DNA from: Nodosilinea sp. WJT8-NPBG4
GTDB taxonomy: Bacteria > Cyanobacteriota > Cyanobacteriia > Phormidesmidales > Phormidesmidaceae
Reading direction: 5' to 3'
Assembly (NCBI GenBank): GCA_019359285.1
Contig: JAHHHQ010000034.1
Coordinates: 1-64,000, forward strand
Length of the DNA stretch: 64,000 nt
Of this stretch, positions 42,819-54,392 are shown in pieces. Every line of letters starts with the position of its first letter. Position 1 is the first letter of the stretch. Made by a program: the position numbers and the translations under genes. The notes under the pieces were generated by a model, which saw only the letters and a list, made by a program, of their open reading frames with translations, was not told the origin of the DNA and searched no databases.

Positions 42819-43205
42819 ATGCGCCATTCCCGATCTCGTAGCCCGCTGCCTACGTCTTCCGCAAATCGAATGCCTGTTCAGCGGCGACGAGGACGGCGGC
42901 AGCCAGAACCTTGGCGACGCCTGGCTCGTCATACCCCCGTGTTTGAGCTGAGTGCTCGGCTAGGGGTGAACTGTTTTTTGGGGCTGGTAGCAGCTGTATC
43001 GCTGGTGCGATTGGTGCCTTATCTTCAAAATCAGGTGCAGCAGCTCGAAGTAGTGCGCGATGAGCTTGACCAAGCAGAGGTAACCCACGCCCGCCTGAGA
43101 GCCGATTTTGATCGCTACTTTGACCCGACTCAAGCTGGGCGAGTGATTCAGGAGCAAACGGGATATCGCACTAAGTCAGAACGGCAAGTGGTCTGGACAG
43201 ATTAG
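42819..43205 (+). CDS. small membrane-anchored coiled-coil protein (cyanobacterial slr1601-like)
   Basis: 128 residues. A basic N-terminal tail (RSRSPLPTSSANRMPVQRRR) precedes one membrane helix (about 51-66, CFLGLVAAVSLVRLVP), then a coiled coil (LQNQVQQLEVVRDELDQAEV) and a short C-terminus with YRTKSERQVVW. The architecture is like the FtsL/FtsB divisome proteins, and it fits a conserved cyanobacterial family of that look. A role in division is inference. Confidence 0.65.
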   Translation: MRHSRSRSPLPTSSANRMPVQRRRGRRQPEPWRRLARHTPVFELSARLGVNCFLGLVAAVSLVRLVPYLQNQVQQLEVVRDELDQAEVTHARLRADFDRYFDPTQAGRVIQEQTGYRTKSERQVVWTD

Positions 43206-43430
43206 GCGAGCCTAGACGGTAAGCGCGAGCTCCCACTGGATGCAATGCTTGCAGTCCTACTTGCTTCACCTCTGAACTTGATGGGGTTTGCCAAGCAAGG
43301 TAACTGTGTGAGTGGGGAAAAATCTTAAGCCGATGAATGTGAATCAGTCTATTTGATTCAAAACATCCTGCATTGCTGACTCACTCACAACCTTCAATAG
43401 GCAAAAAAGCTTGGACTAATGTACGGAGAA

Positions 43431-43763
43431 TCAATTTTGCTGCGATTGCAAATCTGTCATCAATACGTTAATTCGCTCGGCGACATCGGCTTTTGCATCT
43501 AGATCAGCACCATGCAAAAACCCATCTAGCACGAACCAGCGACATAATGAGGGATCAATAAAAATTAATCTTAGAATCAGTTGATTCAAAATCTCTGTCA
43601 CTAGCTCGTCCGGCAAGCGCCGGATTTCATCTCGAATGGCTAGGGCAGTGTCTAGGTCCCGGCTTTCACCGACTTTTGTTACAGCTTGAACTACGGCCTC
43701 AACCAGCTGGGGTAGATTGATTCCCGACTGAGTCGATTCATTAGGTAAGGATTGATCGTTCAA
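43431..43763 (-). CDS. hypothetical protein
   Basis: 110 residues, mostly helical, with an acidic N-terminus and a leucine-rich middle (ELVTEILNQLILRLIFID) carrying a single cysteine (DPSLCRWFVLDG). Not obviously membrane-inserted. ATG start 43763. Family not recognised and no functional partners. Confidence 0.5.
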   Translation of the reverse strand: MNDQSLPNESTQSGINLPQLVEAVVQAVTKVGESRDLDTALAIRDEIRRLPDELVTEILNQLILRLIFIDPSLCRWFVLDGFLHGADLDAKADVAERINVLMTDLQSQQN

Positions 43764-44326
43764 GGGAATTGTGTATTAGAAGGTGAGTTAGTAGGGGGGG
43801 TGATATAGGCAATAGGTAACTAACAGTCTGAAATGTAATTACAATCCATTGCCAACTACTCGCTATACAGCCTGCAAACAACTATTGTGTAAATTTAAGC
43901 ATAGTGGGTAACTTACCTAAGTTGGGCTAAAACTGCTGCATCGACATCTCTCTTTAGACTGATCGATGAAAATTTAGCCTTCTATCCAAGGTATGAAGCC
44001 GATTCTATCCTTTGCGGTAGATGATCCATAAGGGGGAGTGTGGTTGTCCTTTGAAAAGCCTTTCGCTGTAGAAACTTACTACCTCACTGTCTCGAGCGTC
44101 ATCGGTGCATTCCACTTTTGCAGCCTGCCCTTTCCTGCGGAACGCTTAGCGGACGGGAAGCAAGCTACACCCTAAGTCTCTTTCCCGCTTTGGGAGAGGG
44201 ACTTTAAATCCGGCTCCCCTTCTTCCAAAAAGCAAGAAGGGGTTGGGGGATAAGGGGCAACTTGCGAAATTGGATCCAGCATCATCCTTTAATCACCATC
44301 CTCACCAAAAGCAGCCGTAGAAGTCT
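43764..44326. other. 563-bp region without a gene, containing a repeat-like double hairpin
   Basis: I see no gene. The right half holds two adjacent hairpins: AGTCTCTTTCCC/GGGAGAGGGACT (44175-44186 with 44192-44203) and CCCCTTCTT/AAGAAGGGG (44216-44224 with 44234-44242). Together they resemble interspersed non-coding repeats I associate with cyanobacterial intergenic regions. Confidence 0.5.
44170..44258. repeat. MITE-like intergenic hairpin pair
   Basis: Two GC-rich stem-loops in tandem (12 bp with G-T pairs and 9 bp perfect) upstream of the giant kinase. Elements with agggagaggg-type arms recur across cyanobacterial genomes; only one copy is in this window, so repetition is not shown here. 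Confidence 0.4.
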
Positions 44327-47300
44327 ATGACAACCGCTCAAACCCTCACTGAGACCAATAGCTTCGACCTGAAGCAACTGCTTAAGGTTTTGACTGAAGT
44401 GAAGAAAGGAAATTTCTCAGTGCGAATGCCCGTCGATCAGACGGGTATCGCAGGAAAAGTTGCCGATACGCTCAACGACATCATTGACAGGAACGAGCAG
44501 ATCACAACGGAGCTAGAGCGGATCAGTGGAGTGGTGGGGAAAGAGGGCAAGACGAATGAACGGGCTTCGTTAGGTGGAGCAAAAGGATCGTGGAAAGCCT
44601 GTGAAGGCTCAATCAACACGCTGATTGTGGATCTGGTGCAGCCAATGGCGGCGATTACACGGGTAATCCGATCCGTGGCAAATGGTGACCTGTCGCAAGC
44701 GATCGCAACGGAGATTGAAGGGCGATCGCTGCAAGGGGAGTTTCTGCAAACGGCACAAATCGTTAACACGATGGTGGATCAGCTTCAGTCCTTTGCTTCT
44801 GAGGTGACGCGAGTAGCGCGGGAAGTGGGAACCGAAGGCAAGTTGGGCGTGCAGGCAGAAGTAAAAGGGGTTGCCGGAACCTGGAAAGATCTGACCGATA
44901 ACGTGAACTCGATGGCGGGGAACCTGACGGCGCAGGTCCGGAACATTGCCGAAGTGACGACCGCTGTGGCTAATGGCGACCTATCCAAGAAAATTACGGT
45001 CGATGTCAAAGGCGAAATCCTCGACCTGAAAAGCACCATCAACATCATGGTGGATCAACTCAACTCCTTTGCCTCTGAGGTAACGCGGGTGGCGCGGGAA
45101 GTGGGAACCGAAGGAAAGCTGGGTGTACAAGCGCAAGTTCCTGGTGTGGCTGGCACCTGGAAGGATTTGACGGACTCCGTGAACTCAATGGCAGGCAACC
45201 TGACGGCGCAGGTCCGGAACATTGCCGAAGTAACGACGGCTGTGGCGAACGGTGATTTGTCCAAGAAGATTACGGTCGATGTCAAAGGTGAAATTCTCGA
45301 CCTAAAAAGCACCATCAACACAATGGTGGATCAACTCAACTCCTTTGCCTCAGAAGTAACGCGGGTGGCGCGAGAAGTGGGAGCTGAGGGGAAGTTGGGC
45401 GGACAGGCAGAGGTGCGCGGCGTGGCTGGCACCTGGAAAGACTTGACCGACTCGGTAAACTTCATGGCCGGTAACTTGACCGGACAGGTGCGAAACATTG
45501 CCGAAGTGGCAACGGCGATCGCCAACGGTGACTTGTCCCGCAAAATCACGGTCGATGTAAAAGGTGAAATTCTGGAGCTTAAAAACACCGTCAACACGAT
45601 GGTGGATCAACTCAACTCCTTTGCCTCTGAGGTGACGCGGGTGGCCCGGGAAGTGGGAACTGAAGGCAAGTTAGGCGTGCAGGCGGAAGTTCCTGGCGTT
45701 GCCGGCACCTGGAAAGACCTGACGGACAACGTGAACCTGATGGCGGGAAATTTGACCGGACAGGTGCGAAACATTGCTGAGGTGGCAACGGCGATCGCCA
45801 ACGGCGACTTGTCCCGCAAAATCACGGTGGATGTCAAGGGTGAAATTCTGGAGCTGAAAAACACCGTCAATACGATGGTGGATCAGTTGAACTCCTTTGC
45901 CTCTGAGGTGACGCGGGTGGCGCGAGAAGTGGGAGCCGATGGAAAACTGGGTGGGCAGGCGCAAGTGCGTGGTGTTGCCGGCACCTGGAAGGATTTGACT
46001 GACTCAGTAAACTTCATGGCGGGTAGTTTGACAGCTCAGGTGCGGAACATTGCCGAAGTCACAACTGCCGTGGCAAATGGCGACCTATCCAAGAAAATTA
46101 CGGTGGATGTAAAAGGTGAAATTCTGGATCTGAAAAGCACCATCAACATCATGGTGGATCAACTCAACTCCTTTGCTTCTGAGGTGACGCGGGTGGCGCG
46201 GGAAGTGGGAACCGAAGGAAAACTGGGCGTACAGGCAGAGGTGCGCGGCGTTGCCGGAACCTGGAAGGATTTGACCGATTCGGTCAACTCGATGGCGGGC
46301 AACCTGACGGCGCAGGTGCGGAATATTGCCGATGTCACAACGGCGGTGGCAAACGGCGATTTGTCCAAGAAAATCACGGTGGATGTTAAAGGCGAAATTT
46401 TGGAACTGAAGAACACGATCAATACGATGGTGGATCAACTCAGTTCCTTTGCCTCTGAGGTGACACGGGTAGCCCGGGAAGTGGGAACGGAAGGGAAGCT
46501 GGGCGTGCAGGCGCAAGTTCCTGGCGTTGCCGGCACCTGGAAAGACCTGACCGACAATGTGAACTCGATGGCGGGCAACCTGACCGGGCAGGTGCGAAAC
46601 ATTGCTGATGTGGCAACGGCGATCGCCAACGGTGACCTGTCTAAGAAGATTACCGTGCAGGTGAAAGGTGAAATTCTGGAACTGAAAAACACCATCAACA
46701 TCATGGTGGACCAACTCAGCTCCTTTGCCTCTGAGGTGACGCGGGTAGCACGAGAAGTGGGAGCCGAAGGCAAACTGGGTGTGCAGGCTGATGTCCGTGG
46801 CGTTGCCGGCACCTGGAAAGATCTAACCGATTCCGTAAACTTTATGGCCGGCAGTTTGACGGCCCAGGTGCGGAACATCGCGGCCGTGACGACTGCCGTG
46901 GCCAATGGCGACCTGTCCAAGAAAATCACGGTGGATGTCAAAGGCGAAATTTTGGAACTGAAAAACACCGTCAATACGATGGTGGATCAGTTAAATTCCT
47001 TTGCCTCGGAAGTAACGCGGGTGGCGCGGGAAGTAGGCGCTGAAGGGAAGTTGGGCGTACAGGCGCAAGTTCCTGGGGTGGCTGGCACCTGGAAAGATCT
47101 GACCGACTCGGTAAACTTCATGGCAGGTAGTTTGACGGCGCAGGTGCGAAACATTGCCGAAGTGACAACGGCGGTGGCGAACGGCGATCTCTCCAAGAAA
47201 ATTACGGTAGACGTAAAAGGCGAAATTCTCGATCTGAAAAGCACCATCAACATTATGGTGGATCAGCTCAACTCCTTCGCCTCTGAGGTAACGCGGGTGG

Positions 47301-50300
47301 CGCGTGAAGTGGGAACCGAAGGGAAATTGGGTGTACAGGCGCAGGTGTCTGGTGTGGCCGGCACCTGGAAAGATTTGACCGACTCGGTAAACTCGATGGC
47401 AGGCAACCTGACGGCGCAGGTGCGGAATATTGCCGAGGTCTCGACCGCGATCGCTAACGGCGACCTGTCTAAGAAAATTACCGTGGATGTGCGTGGTGAG
47501 ATTTTTGAACTGAAAAATACCGTCAACACGATGGTCGATCAGCTGAGTTCCTTTGCCTCCGAGGTAACGCGGGTGGCGCGGGAAGTGGGAACTGAAGGAA
47601 AACTGGGCGGTCAAGCGCAGGTGATTGGCGTAGCGGGCATCTGGAAAGATCTGACCGATAACGTAAACTCAATGGCTGGCAACCTGACGGCGCAGGTCCG
47701 AGGCATCGCTAAAGTCGTGACCGCCGTAGCCAACGGCAACCTAAAACAGAAGTTGATGTTGGATGCCAAAGGGGAAATTGAAACCCTGGCCGACACGATC
47801 AACGAGATGATCGACACGCTGGCAACCTTTGCTGACCAGGTGACAACCGTAGCGCGGGAAGTAGGAATCGAAGGAAAATTAGGGGGTCAGGCGAAAGTGC
47901 CGGGTGCATCAGGTACCTGGCGCGATCTGACCGACAACGTAAACGAACTGGCGGCAAACTTGACGACCCAGGTACGAGCGATCGCCGAAGTGGCCACCGC
48001 CGTGACCAAGGGCGATTTGACGCGGGTGATTGCGGTTGAGGCCCAAGGCGAAGTTGCCATCCTGAAAGACAACGTCAACCAGATGATCGCCAACCTGCGC
48101 GAAACTACCCAGAAAAACATCGAGCAAGACTGGCTCAAAACCAACCTGGCAAAATTTACGCGGATGTTGCAGGGCCAGCGCGACCTGGAAACCGTTTCCA
48201 AGCTGATCTTGTCCGAACTGGCTCCCCTGGTATCTGCCCAACACGGCGTATTCTACCTGCTAGAAACCAGCGAGATGCATCCCCCCTTCCTAAAACTGCT
48301 CAGTACCTACGCCTATCGAGAGCGCAAGAGTCTGGCAAATCGCTTCTATCTCGGCGAAGGATTGGTCGGACAATGTGCCCTGGAGAAAGAGCGAATTCTA
48401 GTCACTGAGGTGCCCTCAGACTACATCAGGATCAACTCTGGACTGGGTGAATCTTCGCCGATGAATGTGGTCGTGTTGCCCGTTCTGTTTGAGGGCCAGG
48501 TGACGGCCGTAGTCGAGTTGGCATCGTTCAACCGATTCAACGAAATTCATCTGACATTTTTCGATCAACTGACGGAGAGTATAGCGATCGTCCTCAACAC
48601 GATCGCCGCCAGTATGCGAACCGAGGAACTGCTGAAACAGTCCCAATCCCTGGCGGAAGAAATGCAAGGTCAACAAACTGAACTCACCGACACCAACCGT
48701 CGTTTGGAACAACAGGCGCAATCCTTGAAAGCGTCAGAAGACTTACTCAAGAGTCAGCAAGAGCAACTACAACGGACCAACGAAGAACTGCAAGAAAAAG
48801 CCGAACTCTTGGCGACGCAGAATAGCGAAGTAGAGCGCAAAAACAGCGAAATCGAGCAGGCGCGATTGTCTTTGGAAGAAAAAGCTGAACAGCTAGCACT
48901 AACTTCCAAATACAAATCTGAGTTTCTGGCAAACATGTCTCACGAACTCCGCACTCCGCTTAACAGCTTGCTGATTCTGGCACGGCTCCTGTCCGACAAC
49001 ACTGAGAGCAACTTGACCCACAAACAGGTCGAATACTCTCAAACCATTTACTCTGCTGGAAATGACTTGCTAGGGCTAATTAACGACATCCTCGATCTAG
49101 CGAAGATCGAATCCGGCACAATTTCAGTGAATGCCGAGCCTATCCTGTTTGCCGATCTGCAAGTGCATCTAGAGCGTACCTTCCGTCAGGTTGCCATCGA
49201 TCGCAAACTCGATTTTCACATGCACTTCAGCGAGCAACTGCCACGCACCCTTTACACCGATGCCAAGCGGCTGCAACAGGTGTTGAAAAACTTGCTGGCA
49301 AACGCCTTCAAGTTCACAGAGCGGGGACAAGTAGAGTTAGAAATCAGCGTTGTCACCCAAGGCTGGAGTCTAGAGAAAGCCAGATTAAATCAGGCGGATC
49401 AGGTGATTGCCTTTGCGGTGACCGATACGGGCATCGGCATTGCTCCAGAGAAACAGCAGATTATCTTTGAAGCCTTCCAGCAGGAAGATGGGACAACGAG
49501 CCGCCGCTATGGGGGCACCGGGTTGGGCTTGTCGATTAGCCGAGAAATCGCCCAACTCTTGGGAGGCGAAATTCGCCTGACGAGTGAACTGGGTCAAGGC
49601 AGTACGTTTACCCTATATTTGCCATTGACCTATGTGGATCGCCAAGAGAACGGGGAGACAGGCAGACGGGAAGGTAGGGAGCAGAGAACCATTCCGGTAG
49701 AAGCCCGCAGGGCGCCCAATCCAAATGGCTCCACGGCTTACCCGGTCAGCTCGACGATCGCCCTGCACCCCACAGAAGTCACGTCACCCACCGCGTCAGA
49801 GGGAATCCGAGCCGCTATTCCGGTCACCGCAACGCAAGTAGGTACCTTTTCAGTTGATCCAACTCTAGAAGACGATCGCGTTTCGATCCAACCCGATGAT
49901 CGCTCTTTGCTCATCATCGAAGATGACGTTAACTTCGCCCGCATTTTGCTCGATCTGTCGCGGGAACACGGTTTCAAAGGCTTAGTGGCCACCCGGGGAG
50001 ATGTGGGACTACAGATGGCGCGAGACTTTCAACCCTCTGCCATCATGCTTGACATCCGGTTACCCGTTTTGGACGGTTGGACCGTGCTGAACTACCTTAA
50101 GCACGACCCTGATACCCGCCACATTCCGGTTCACATTATGACCGTGGAAGATGGGCAAGATCGCAGCTTGCGGCAGGGTGCGATCGCCTACCTCCAAAAA
50201 CCCGTCAGCAGTGAATCTCTGCTCAATGCCCTGGCAAGCATGAAAGAGTTTGTGGAACGGTTAGTTAAGAGCTTGCTAGTGGTAGAAGACGACGACCAGC

Positions 50301-51079
50301 AACGCCAAAGCATCGTCGATTTGATTGGAAATAGCGATGTCAGCATCACGGCAGTTGCAACCGCTGCCGAAACCCTAGCCGCTATTCGCGCCCAACAGTT
50401 TGATTGTATAGTGCTCGATCTGCTGCTGCCCGACGCTAAGGATTTTGAGCTACTCGAACAGATCAAGCGCGAACCAAACTTAGGTCGACTGCCGATCATC
50501 GTCTACACGGGCAAAGATCTAACTGCTCAGGAAGAAACAGAACTGCATCGCCTGTCCGACATCTTGATCATCAAGGATGCGCGATCGCCCGAACGCCTGC
50601 TCGACGAAACCAGTTTGTTCCTCCACCGAATTCAGGCAAACCTCCCTGATCAACAACGGTTGATGCTAGAGCAACTACGGCGGAACGATCCGATTCTGGC
50701 GGACAAAAAAGTGCTGATCGTGGATGATGACGTTCGCAACATCTTTGCCCTTACCAGCCTGTTAGAGCGTCAGCAAATGCAGGTTCTCTACGCCGAAAGC
50801 GGCCAAGATGGCATCAGTATTTTGCAGGCAAATCCTGACATTGATGTGGTACTGATGGATATTATGATGCCTGGCATGGACGGTTACGAAACCATGGGGG
50901 CAATCCGACAGATTAGTCAGTTTGCCGATCTGCCGATGATTGCCCTCACGGCCAAAGCCATGAAAGGCGATCGCGAAAAATGTCTAGAAGCAGGGGCAAC
51001 CGATTACATTACTAAACCGGTCGAAATGGAGCAACTGCTGTCACTACTACGAGTCTGGCTCTCCCGATCTAGAGACTAG
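44327..51079 (+). CDS. giant hybrid histidine kinase with 12 tandem HAMP-type repeats
   Basis: 2250 residues, no transmembrane segment. A divergent HAMP-like lead (1-155) is followed by 12 near-identical 92-residue units (about 156-1260). Each has the form [40 protein letters not shown], then a helix and [13 protein letters not shown]. The last two units are the most divergent. Next come a GAF domain (about 1292-1428), a coiled coil, HisKA with phosphoacceptor H1539 in NMSHELRTP, HATPase (about 1640-1765; [14 protein letters not shown]) and three REC domains (about 1860, 1982 and 2128). REC3 has an intact DDD...MDIMMPG; REC2 has LDLLLPD. Poly-HAMP cytosolic kinases resemble the fungal Nik1/osmosensing type. 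Cotranscribed with the next gene (89-bp gap). Confidence 0.92.
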   Translation: MTTAQTLTETNSFDLKQLLKVLTEVKKGNFSVRMPVDQTGIAGKVADTLNDIIDRNEQITTELERISGVVGKEGKTNERASLGGAKGSWKACEGSINTLIVDLVQPMAAITRVIRSVANGDLSQAIATEIEGRSLQGEFLQTAQIVNTMVDQLQSFASEVTRVAREVGTEGKLGVQAEVKGVAGTWKDLTDNVNSMAGNLTAQVRNIAEVTTAVANGDLSKKITVDVKGEILDLKSTINIMVDQLNSFASEVTRVAREVGTEGKLGVQAQVPGVAGTWKDLTDSVNSMAGNLTAQVRNIAEVTTAVANGDLSKKITVDVKGEILDLKSTINTMVDQLNSFASEVTRVAREVGAEGKLGGQAEVRGVAGTWKDLTDSVNFMAGNLTGQVRNIAEVATAIANGDLSRKITVDVKGEILELKNTVNTMVDQLNSFASEVTRVAREVGTEGKLGVQAEVPGVAGTWKDLTDNVNLMAGNLTGQVRNIAEVATAIANGDLSRKITVDVKGEILELKNTVNTMVDQLNSFASEVTRVAREVGADGKLGGQAQVRGVAGTWKDLTDSVNFMAGSLTAQVRNIAEVTTAVANGDLSKKITVDVKGEILDLKSTINIMVDQLNSFASEVTRVAREVGTEGKLGVQAEVRGVAGTWKDLTDSVNSMAGNLTAQVRNIADVTTAVANGDLSKKITVDVKGEILELKNTINTMVDQLSSFASEVTRVAREVGTEGKLGVQAQVPGVAGTWKDLTDNVNSMAGNLTGQVRNIADVATAIANGDLSKKITVQVKGEILELKNTINIMVDQLSSFASEVTRVAREVGAEGKLGVQADVRGVAGTWKDLTDSVNFMAGSLTAQVRNIAAVTTAVANGDLSKKITVDVKGEILELKNTVNTMVDQLNSFASEVTRVAREVGAEGKLGVQAQVPGVAGTWKDLTDSVNFMAGSLTAQVRNIAEVTTAVANGDLSKKITVDVKGEILDLKSTINIMVDQLNSFASEVTRVAREVGTEGKLGVQAQVSGVAGTWKDLTDSVNSMAGNLTAQVRNIAEVSTAIANGDLSKKITVDVRGEIFELKNTVNTMVDQLSSFASEVTRVAREVGTEGKLGGQAQVIGVAGIWKDLTDNVNSMAGNLTAQVRGIAKVVTAVANGNLKQKLMLDAKGEIETLADTINEMIDTLATFADQVTTVAREVGIEGKLGGQAKVPGASGTWRDLTDNVNELAANLTTQVRAIAEVATAVTKGDLTRVIAVEAQGEVAILKDNVNQMIANLRETTQKNIEQDWLKTNLAKFTRMLQGQRDLETVSKLILSELAPLVSAQHGVFYLLETSEMHPPFLKLLSTYAYRERKSLANRFYLGEGLVGQCALEKERILVTEVPSDYIRINSGLGESSPMNVVVLPVLFEGQVTAVVELASFNRFNEIHLTFFDQLTESIAIVLNTIAASMRTEELLKQSQSLAEEMQGQQTELTDTNRRLEQQAQSLKASEDLLKSQQEQLQRTNEELQEKAELLATQNSEVERKNSEIEQARLSLEEKAEQLALTSKYKSEFLANMSHELRTPLNSLLILARLLSDNTESNLTHKQVEYSQTIYSAGNDLLGLINDILDLAKIESGTISVNAEPILFADLQVHLERTFRQVAIDRKLDFHMHFSEQLPRTLYTDAKRLQQVLKNLLANAFKFTERGQVELEISVVTQGWSLEKARLNQADQVIAFAVTDTGIGIAPEKQQIIFEAFQQEDGTTSRRYGGTGLGLSISREIAQLLGGEIRLTSELGQGSTFTLYLPLTYVDRQENGETGRREGREQRTIPVEARRAPNPNGSTAYPVSSTIALHPTEVTSPTASEGIRAAIPVTATQVGTFSVDPTLEDDRVSIQPDDRSLLIIEDDVNFARILLDLSREHGFKGLVATRGDVGLQMARDFQPSAIMLDIRLPVLDGWTVLNYLKHDPDTRHIPVHIMTVEDGQDRSLRQGAIAYLQKPVSSESLLNALASMKEFVERLVKSLLVVEDDDQQRQSIVDLIGNSDVSITAVATAAETLAAIRAQQFDCIVLDLLLPDAKDFELLEQIKREPNLGRLPIIVYTGKDLTAQEETELHRLSDILIIKDARSPERLLDETSLFLHRIQANLPDQQRLMLEQLRRNDPILADKKVLIVDDDVRNIFALTSLLERQQMQVLYAESGQDGISILQANPDIDVVLMDIMMPGMDGYETMGAIRQISQFADLPMIALTAKAMKGDREKCLEAGATDYITKPVEMEQLLSLLRVWLSRSRD
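44796..48110 (+). repeat. 276-bp tandem repeat array inside the kinase gene
   Basis: Twelve copies of a 276-bp unit (92 codons), successive copies highly similar at DNA level; variation is mostly third-position or a few interchangeable residues (AEV/AQV, NMAG/FMAG, T/G). Some variants recur non-adjacently (for example the 3rd and 4th units share [20 protein letters not shown]), as expected from unequal crossover or gene conversion. Confidence 0.92.
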
Positions 51080-51168
51080 GTGCTAGAGGGTGGGAACTGG
51101 GCTGCTCTCACCCTCAATTCATACTTTGTTTGACAGTTCGTCCTCTCCGTCCTCCAATTCTCCACACC

Positions 51169-52872
51169 ATGCCCTTTGAACTCAAAGCCAACATTCTTCT
51201 GGTTGACGATCGCGTAGAAAACTTGATCGCCCTAGAAGAAATCTTGTGCAAATTGGGGCAGAACCTCGTAATAGCCCACTCCGGAAAAGAAGCGCTTCGA
51301 TGTCTGCTGAATCAGGATTTTGCCGCAATTTTGCTAGATGTGGAAATGCCAGGAATGGATGGATTTGAAACCGCATCCCTCATTCGGCAGCGAGAGCGAT
51401 CGCAACATACACCAATCATCTTCGTCACCGCTTTTGGCACCGACGATCAGTTCCAGATGAAGGGCTACGCGTTAGGAGCAGTGGATTATTTGCTCAAACC
51501 GCTTAACCCCGAAATTCTCATTTCCAAAGTCTCTGTATTTGTTGAATTGTTCAAAAAGACTCAGGAGATCCAGCGGCAATCAGCGGAATTAGCCATGCAG
51601 AAGGTCGAGATTATCCAGGAACAGCTTGCTCGTCAACAAGCAGAATCTGCCAACCGCATGAAAGATGAATTCATAGCGATCGTTTCCCATGAACTACGAA
51701 CCCCGCTCAACGCGATCTTAGGCTGGTCAAAACTATTGCTAGCAGGCAAACTTGACGAGAGCGCGAAGAGCCGTGCGCTCGAAACTATTAATCGCAATGC
51801 CCTATCTCAGGCGCAACTCATTGATGACATCCTGGATGTCGCCCGCCTTACCAGCGGCAGAGTGAAAATTCATCAACAGCCGGTCAATTTACTCAATTTG
51901 ATTTCAGACGAACTGGAGTCCATTCGTCCTGCCGCAAACGAAAAAGGTATTCAACTGACGGGTGAGTTTACCTCCGATCCCTGCATCGTCAGCGGCGACC
52001 TGCAGCGCCTACAGCAAATCCTTCGCAACTTACTCTCAAACGCCATTAAATTCACGCCAAAAAGTGGGCAGGTTGAGGTGGGGTTAAAGCGAATCACGGG
52101 CGATGAGTCATGGATAATTAGCAGAGACCAAGAGTCACAACAAACGACCCAACACCCCTCACCAATCACTGCATTTGCCCAAATCGCTGTAGCTGACACC
52201 GGAATCGGCATTGACTCTGACTTTCTACCTCAGGTTTTTGAATACTTTCGCCAAGCAGATTCGTCTTCCACCCGTTCTCATGATGGGTTAGGGCTAGGAT
52301 TGGCGATCGTCCGCCAGCTCGTTGAGCTTCACGGCGGCAAGATTGACGCTGCCAGCGAGGGCAAGGACAAAGGCACGACCTTTACTATCTTGCTGCCGTT
52401 GCACATTTCAACCCAACTTGACCCATCTTCCGAGACACCAAACCCGGAGTCATTGCATAGCAATTTAGCCCTAGAGAATATCTCAGTTTTGGTAGTAGAT
52501 GACAATCTTGATAATCGAAACTATCTAGTGACCGCGCTGGAGCTAGCGGGTGCTCAAGTCACAGCGGTGGCGAGTGGACAAGAGGTGATAGATTATCTGC
52601 AACACTCGCACCCCGATGTGTTGTTAAGTGACATTGCCATGCCCGACGAAAATGGTTATGAACTACTGCAACGAGTTCGGGTGGTTGAACAAGAACGGGG
52701 GAGGACAATCCCGGCGATCGCCCTAACTGCCTTTGCCAAGCAAGAAGCTCGAGATCAAGCACTCGCAGGTGGCTTCCAACAATTCCTCTCCAAACCCATT
52801 GATCCAATTCAGTTGATTGAAGTCGTAGCAGAGGCAGCTAGAGCAAAAGTAGGCAATCTGACAGCCATCTAA
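51169..52872 (+). CDS. hybrid sensor kinase/response regulator (REC-HisKA-HATPase-REC)
   Basis: 567 residues from ATG 51169 (MPFELKANILLVDDRVEN); the longer frame needs TTG. The N-terminal REC has DD and the acceptor aspartate in LLDVEMPGMDG (about 50-60). HisKA carries [14 protein letters not shown] (about 168-181), HATPase has DTGIGID and GLGLGLAIVRQL, and a C-terminal REC (about 440-560) has VVDDN and LLSDIAMPDENG. No membrane segment. It probably receives phosphate from the upstream giant kinase or senses the same cue, forming a multi-step phosphorelay. No output DNA-binding domain, so the final target is elsewhere. Confidence 0.9.
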   Translation: MPFELKANILLVDDRVENLIALEEILCKLGQNLVIAHSGKEALRCLLNQDFAAILLDVEMPGMDGFETASLIRQRERSQHTPIIFVTAFGTDDQFQMKGYALGAVDYLLKPLNPEILISKVSVFVELFKKTQEIQRQSAELAMQKVEIIQEQLARQQAESANRMKDEFIAIVSHELRTPLNAILGWSKLLLAGKLDESAKSRALETINRNALSQAQLIDDILDVARLTSGRVKIHQQPVNLLNLISDELESIRPAANEKGIQLTGEFTSDPCIVSGDLQRLQQILRNLLSNAIKFTPKSGQVEVGLKRITGDESWIISRDQESQQTTQHPSPITAFAQIAVADTGIGIDSDFLPQVFEYFRQADSSSTRSHDGLGLGLAIVRQLVELHGGKIDAASEGKDKGTTFTILLPLHISTQLDPSSETPNPESLHSNLALENISVLVVDDNLDNRNYLVTALELAGAQVTAVASGQEVIDYLQHSHPDVLLSDIAMPDENGYELLQRVRVVEQERGRTIPAIALTAFAKQEARDQALAGGFQQFLSKPIDPIQLIEVVAEAARAKVGNLTAI

Positions 52873-53044
52873 ACCCGCATTAACCCTCTTTGATAGTCCC
52901 TGATGCCTATCCCATCAAGCGGCATGGCAGAGCAACCCGGTCCAGGCATCGAAGATAGGGCGAGGGACTTTAACGTACTCAGGGTCATCCCGTGATGTCT
53001 GGAAAAGCCGGGAGGACCACAAGTAGCGCCGAACAAAGGCCAAC

Positions 53045-54109
53045 TTAGGGGTAAAAGGTAGTGGTCGGTAGACCAAGAGATTCTTCGAGGCCCATCATCA
53101 GGTTGAAGCATTGCACAGCTTGAGATGCCTGGCCTTTCATCAGGTTGTCGATCGCCGACATGACAATCACCCGTCCGGTGCGCGGGTCAGTTTCAAGGCC
53201 GATGTAACAGCGGTTGGTGCCCCAAGCCCACTTGGTTTGGGGGTAGGTGCCGCTGGGCAGCACTGTCACCCAGGGGGAAGATCGATAGAAGGCGCTGTAG
53301 ATGGTGAGCAGATCGTCGCGCACCAGGCCGGGGTCGCGCAGAGTGGCGTAGATGGTGGCCAAAATGCCCCGCACCATAGGAATCAGGTGGGGCGTAAACT
53401 GCACCATCACCTCCTGGCTGGCCAAACCCGTGCAAATTGCTTCAATTTCTGGCGTGTGGCGGTGACGGGCGACGCCGTAGGCCCCTAAGGAGTTGCTGGC
53501 CTCGGTGAGCAGCATGCTGGTTTTGGCTACCCGTCCACCACCAGAGGTGCCAGATTTGGCATCGATAATGAGAGTTTCGGGCTGGGCGAGGCCCTGCTTG
53601 AGCAGTGGGGCAATGCCCAGCAGGCTAGCGGTGGGGTAGCAGCCGGGGCAGCCTACCAAGCGGGCGTCGCGAATGCGATCGCGAAATAGCTCCGGCAGCC
53701 CATACACGGCTTCGCCCGCAATGCCCTGATCGGTTCGATCGCCCCCATACCACGACTGGTAGGTGTTCAAATTCTCAAAGCGGTAGTCGGCCGAGAGATC
53801 GAGCACTCGACAGCCTCGCTCCAGCAGCGTCGAGGCCATGGTATGGGCCAGCCCGTTGGGCAGCGAGAGAAACACGACTTGGCACCGCTGGGCAATCTCG
53901 CCCAAATCTACGGCTTCCACCGTCAAATTGACGGAGCCGGTTAGGTGAGGATAGATATCGGTATAGGGCTGCCCAGCGCTGCTGTCGCCCCCTAGGTAGA
54001 CCAGCTCTACCCCTGGGTGCTGGGTGAGCAGCCGCACCAGCTGCACCCCTCCATAGCCCGATGCGCCCACAATGCCGACTTTAATTTTCCCGACGGGTGA
54101 CTCGCTCAT
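53045..54109 (-). CDS. argC: N-acetyl-gamma-glutamyl-phosphate reductase
   Basis: 354 residues. Third step of arginine synthesis: NADPH-dependent reduction of N-acetylglutamyl phosphate to the semialdehyde. N-terminal Rossmann motif [10 protein letters not shown] (about 15-24), catalytic cysteine in [10 protein letters not shown] (about 153-162) and conserved HRHTPEIE near residue 216. The C-terminus [16 protein letters not shown] is diagnostic of ArgC. Cytoplasmic; single gene with ATG at 54109. Confidence 0.97.
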   Translation of the reverse strand: MSESPVGKIKVGIVGASGYGGVQLVRLLTQHPGVELVYLGGDSSAGQPYTDIYPHLTGSVNLTVEAVDLGEIAQRCQVVFLSLPNGLAHTMASTLLERGCRVLDLSADYRFENLNTYQSWYGGDRTDQGIAGEAVYGLPELFRDRIRDARLVGCPGCYPTASLLGIAPLLKQGLAQPETLIIDAKSGTSGGGRVAKTSMLLTEASNSLGAYGVARHRHTPEIEAICTGLASQEVMVQFTPHLIPMVRGILATIYATLRDPGLVRDDLLTIYSAFYRSSPWVTVLPSGTYPQTKWAWGTNRCYIGLETDPRTGRVIVMSAIDNLMKGQASQAVQCFNLMMGLEESLGLPTTTFYP

Positions 54110-54392
54110 GGTTTTGGGGCTGGCTAGGTTGAGGGATGTAAGGAATTAGGGGCGGCTCTGGGGGGCGATCGCTAACCCGGTTAGCCCCTTCCCCTTAGAT
54201 CAGCACTGTAATAGTAAACCAGTAATCTCCAATTCAACATGGCGGCTTCGGATGCTGTCAGCGGTCCATCGTATAGGGCTGATAGCGCTAGTTTGCCGCT
54301 GATTCTAGGGATGCGGCCATTCTCTCTGTGAAGCGCAGGTCATAAAGCTAGAATTTTAGAAGCTAACGTCCTTTCTACAGGTTCGCCCCACC

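Noticed and set aside
44437..48244. Long series of minus-strand open frames of about 88 residues and two of about 207 residues opposite the kinase
   Set aside because: They recur every 276 bp because the coding strand repeats; they are antisense shadows of the HAMP units with no ribosome sites.
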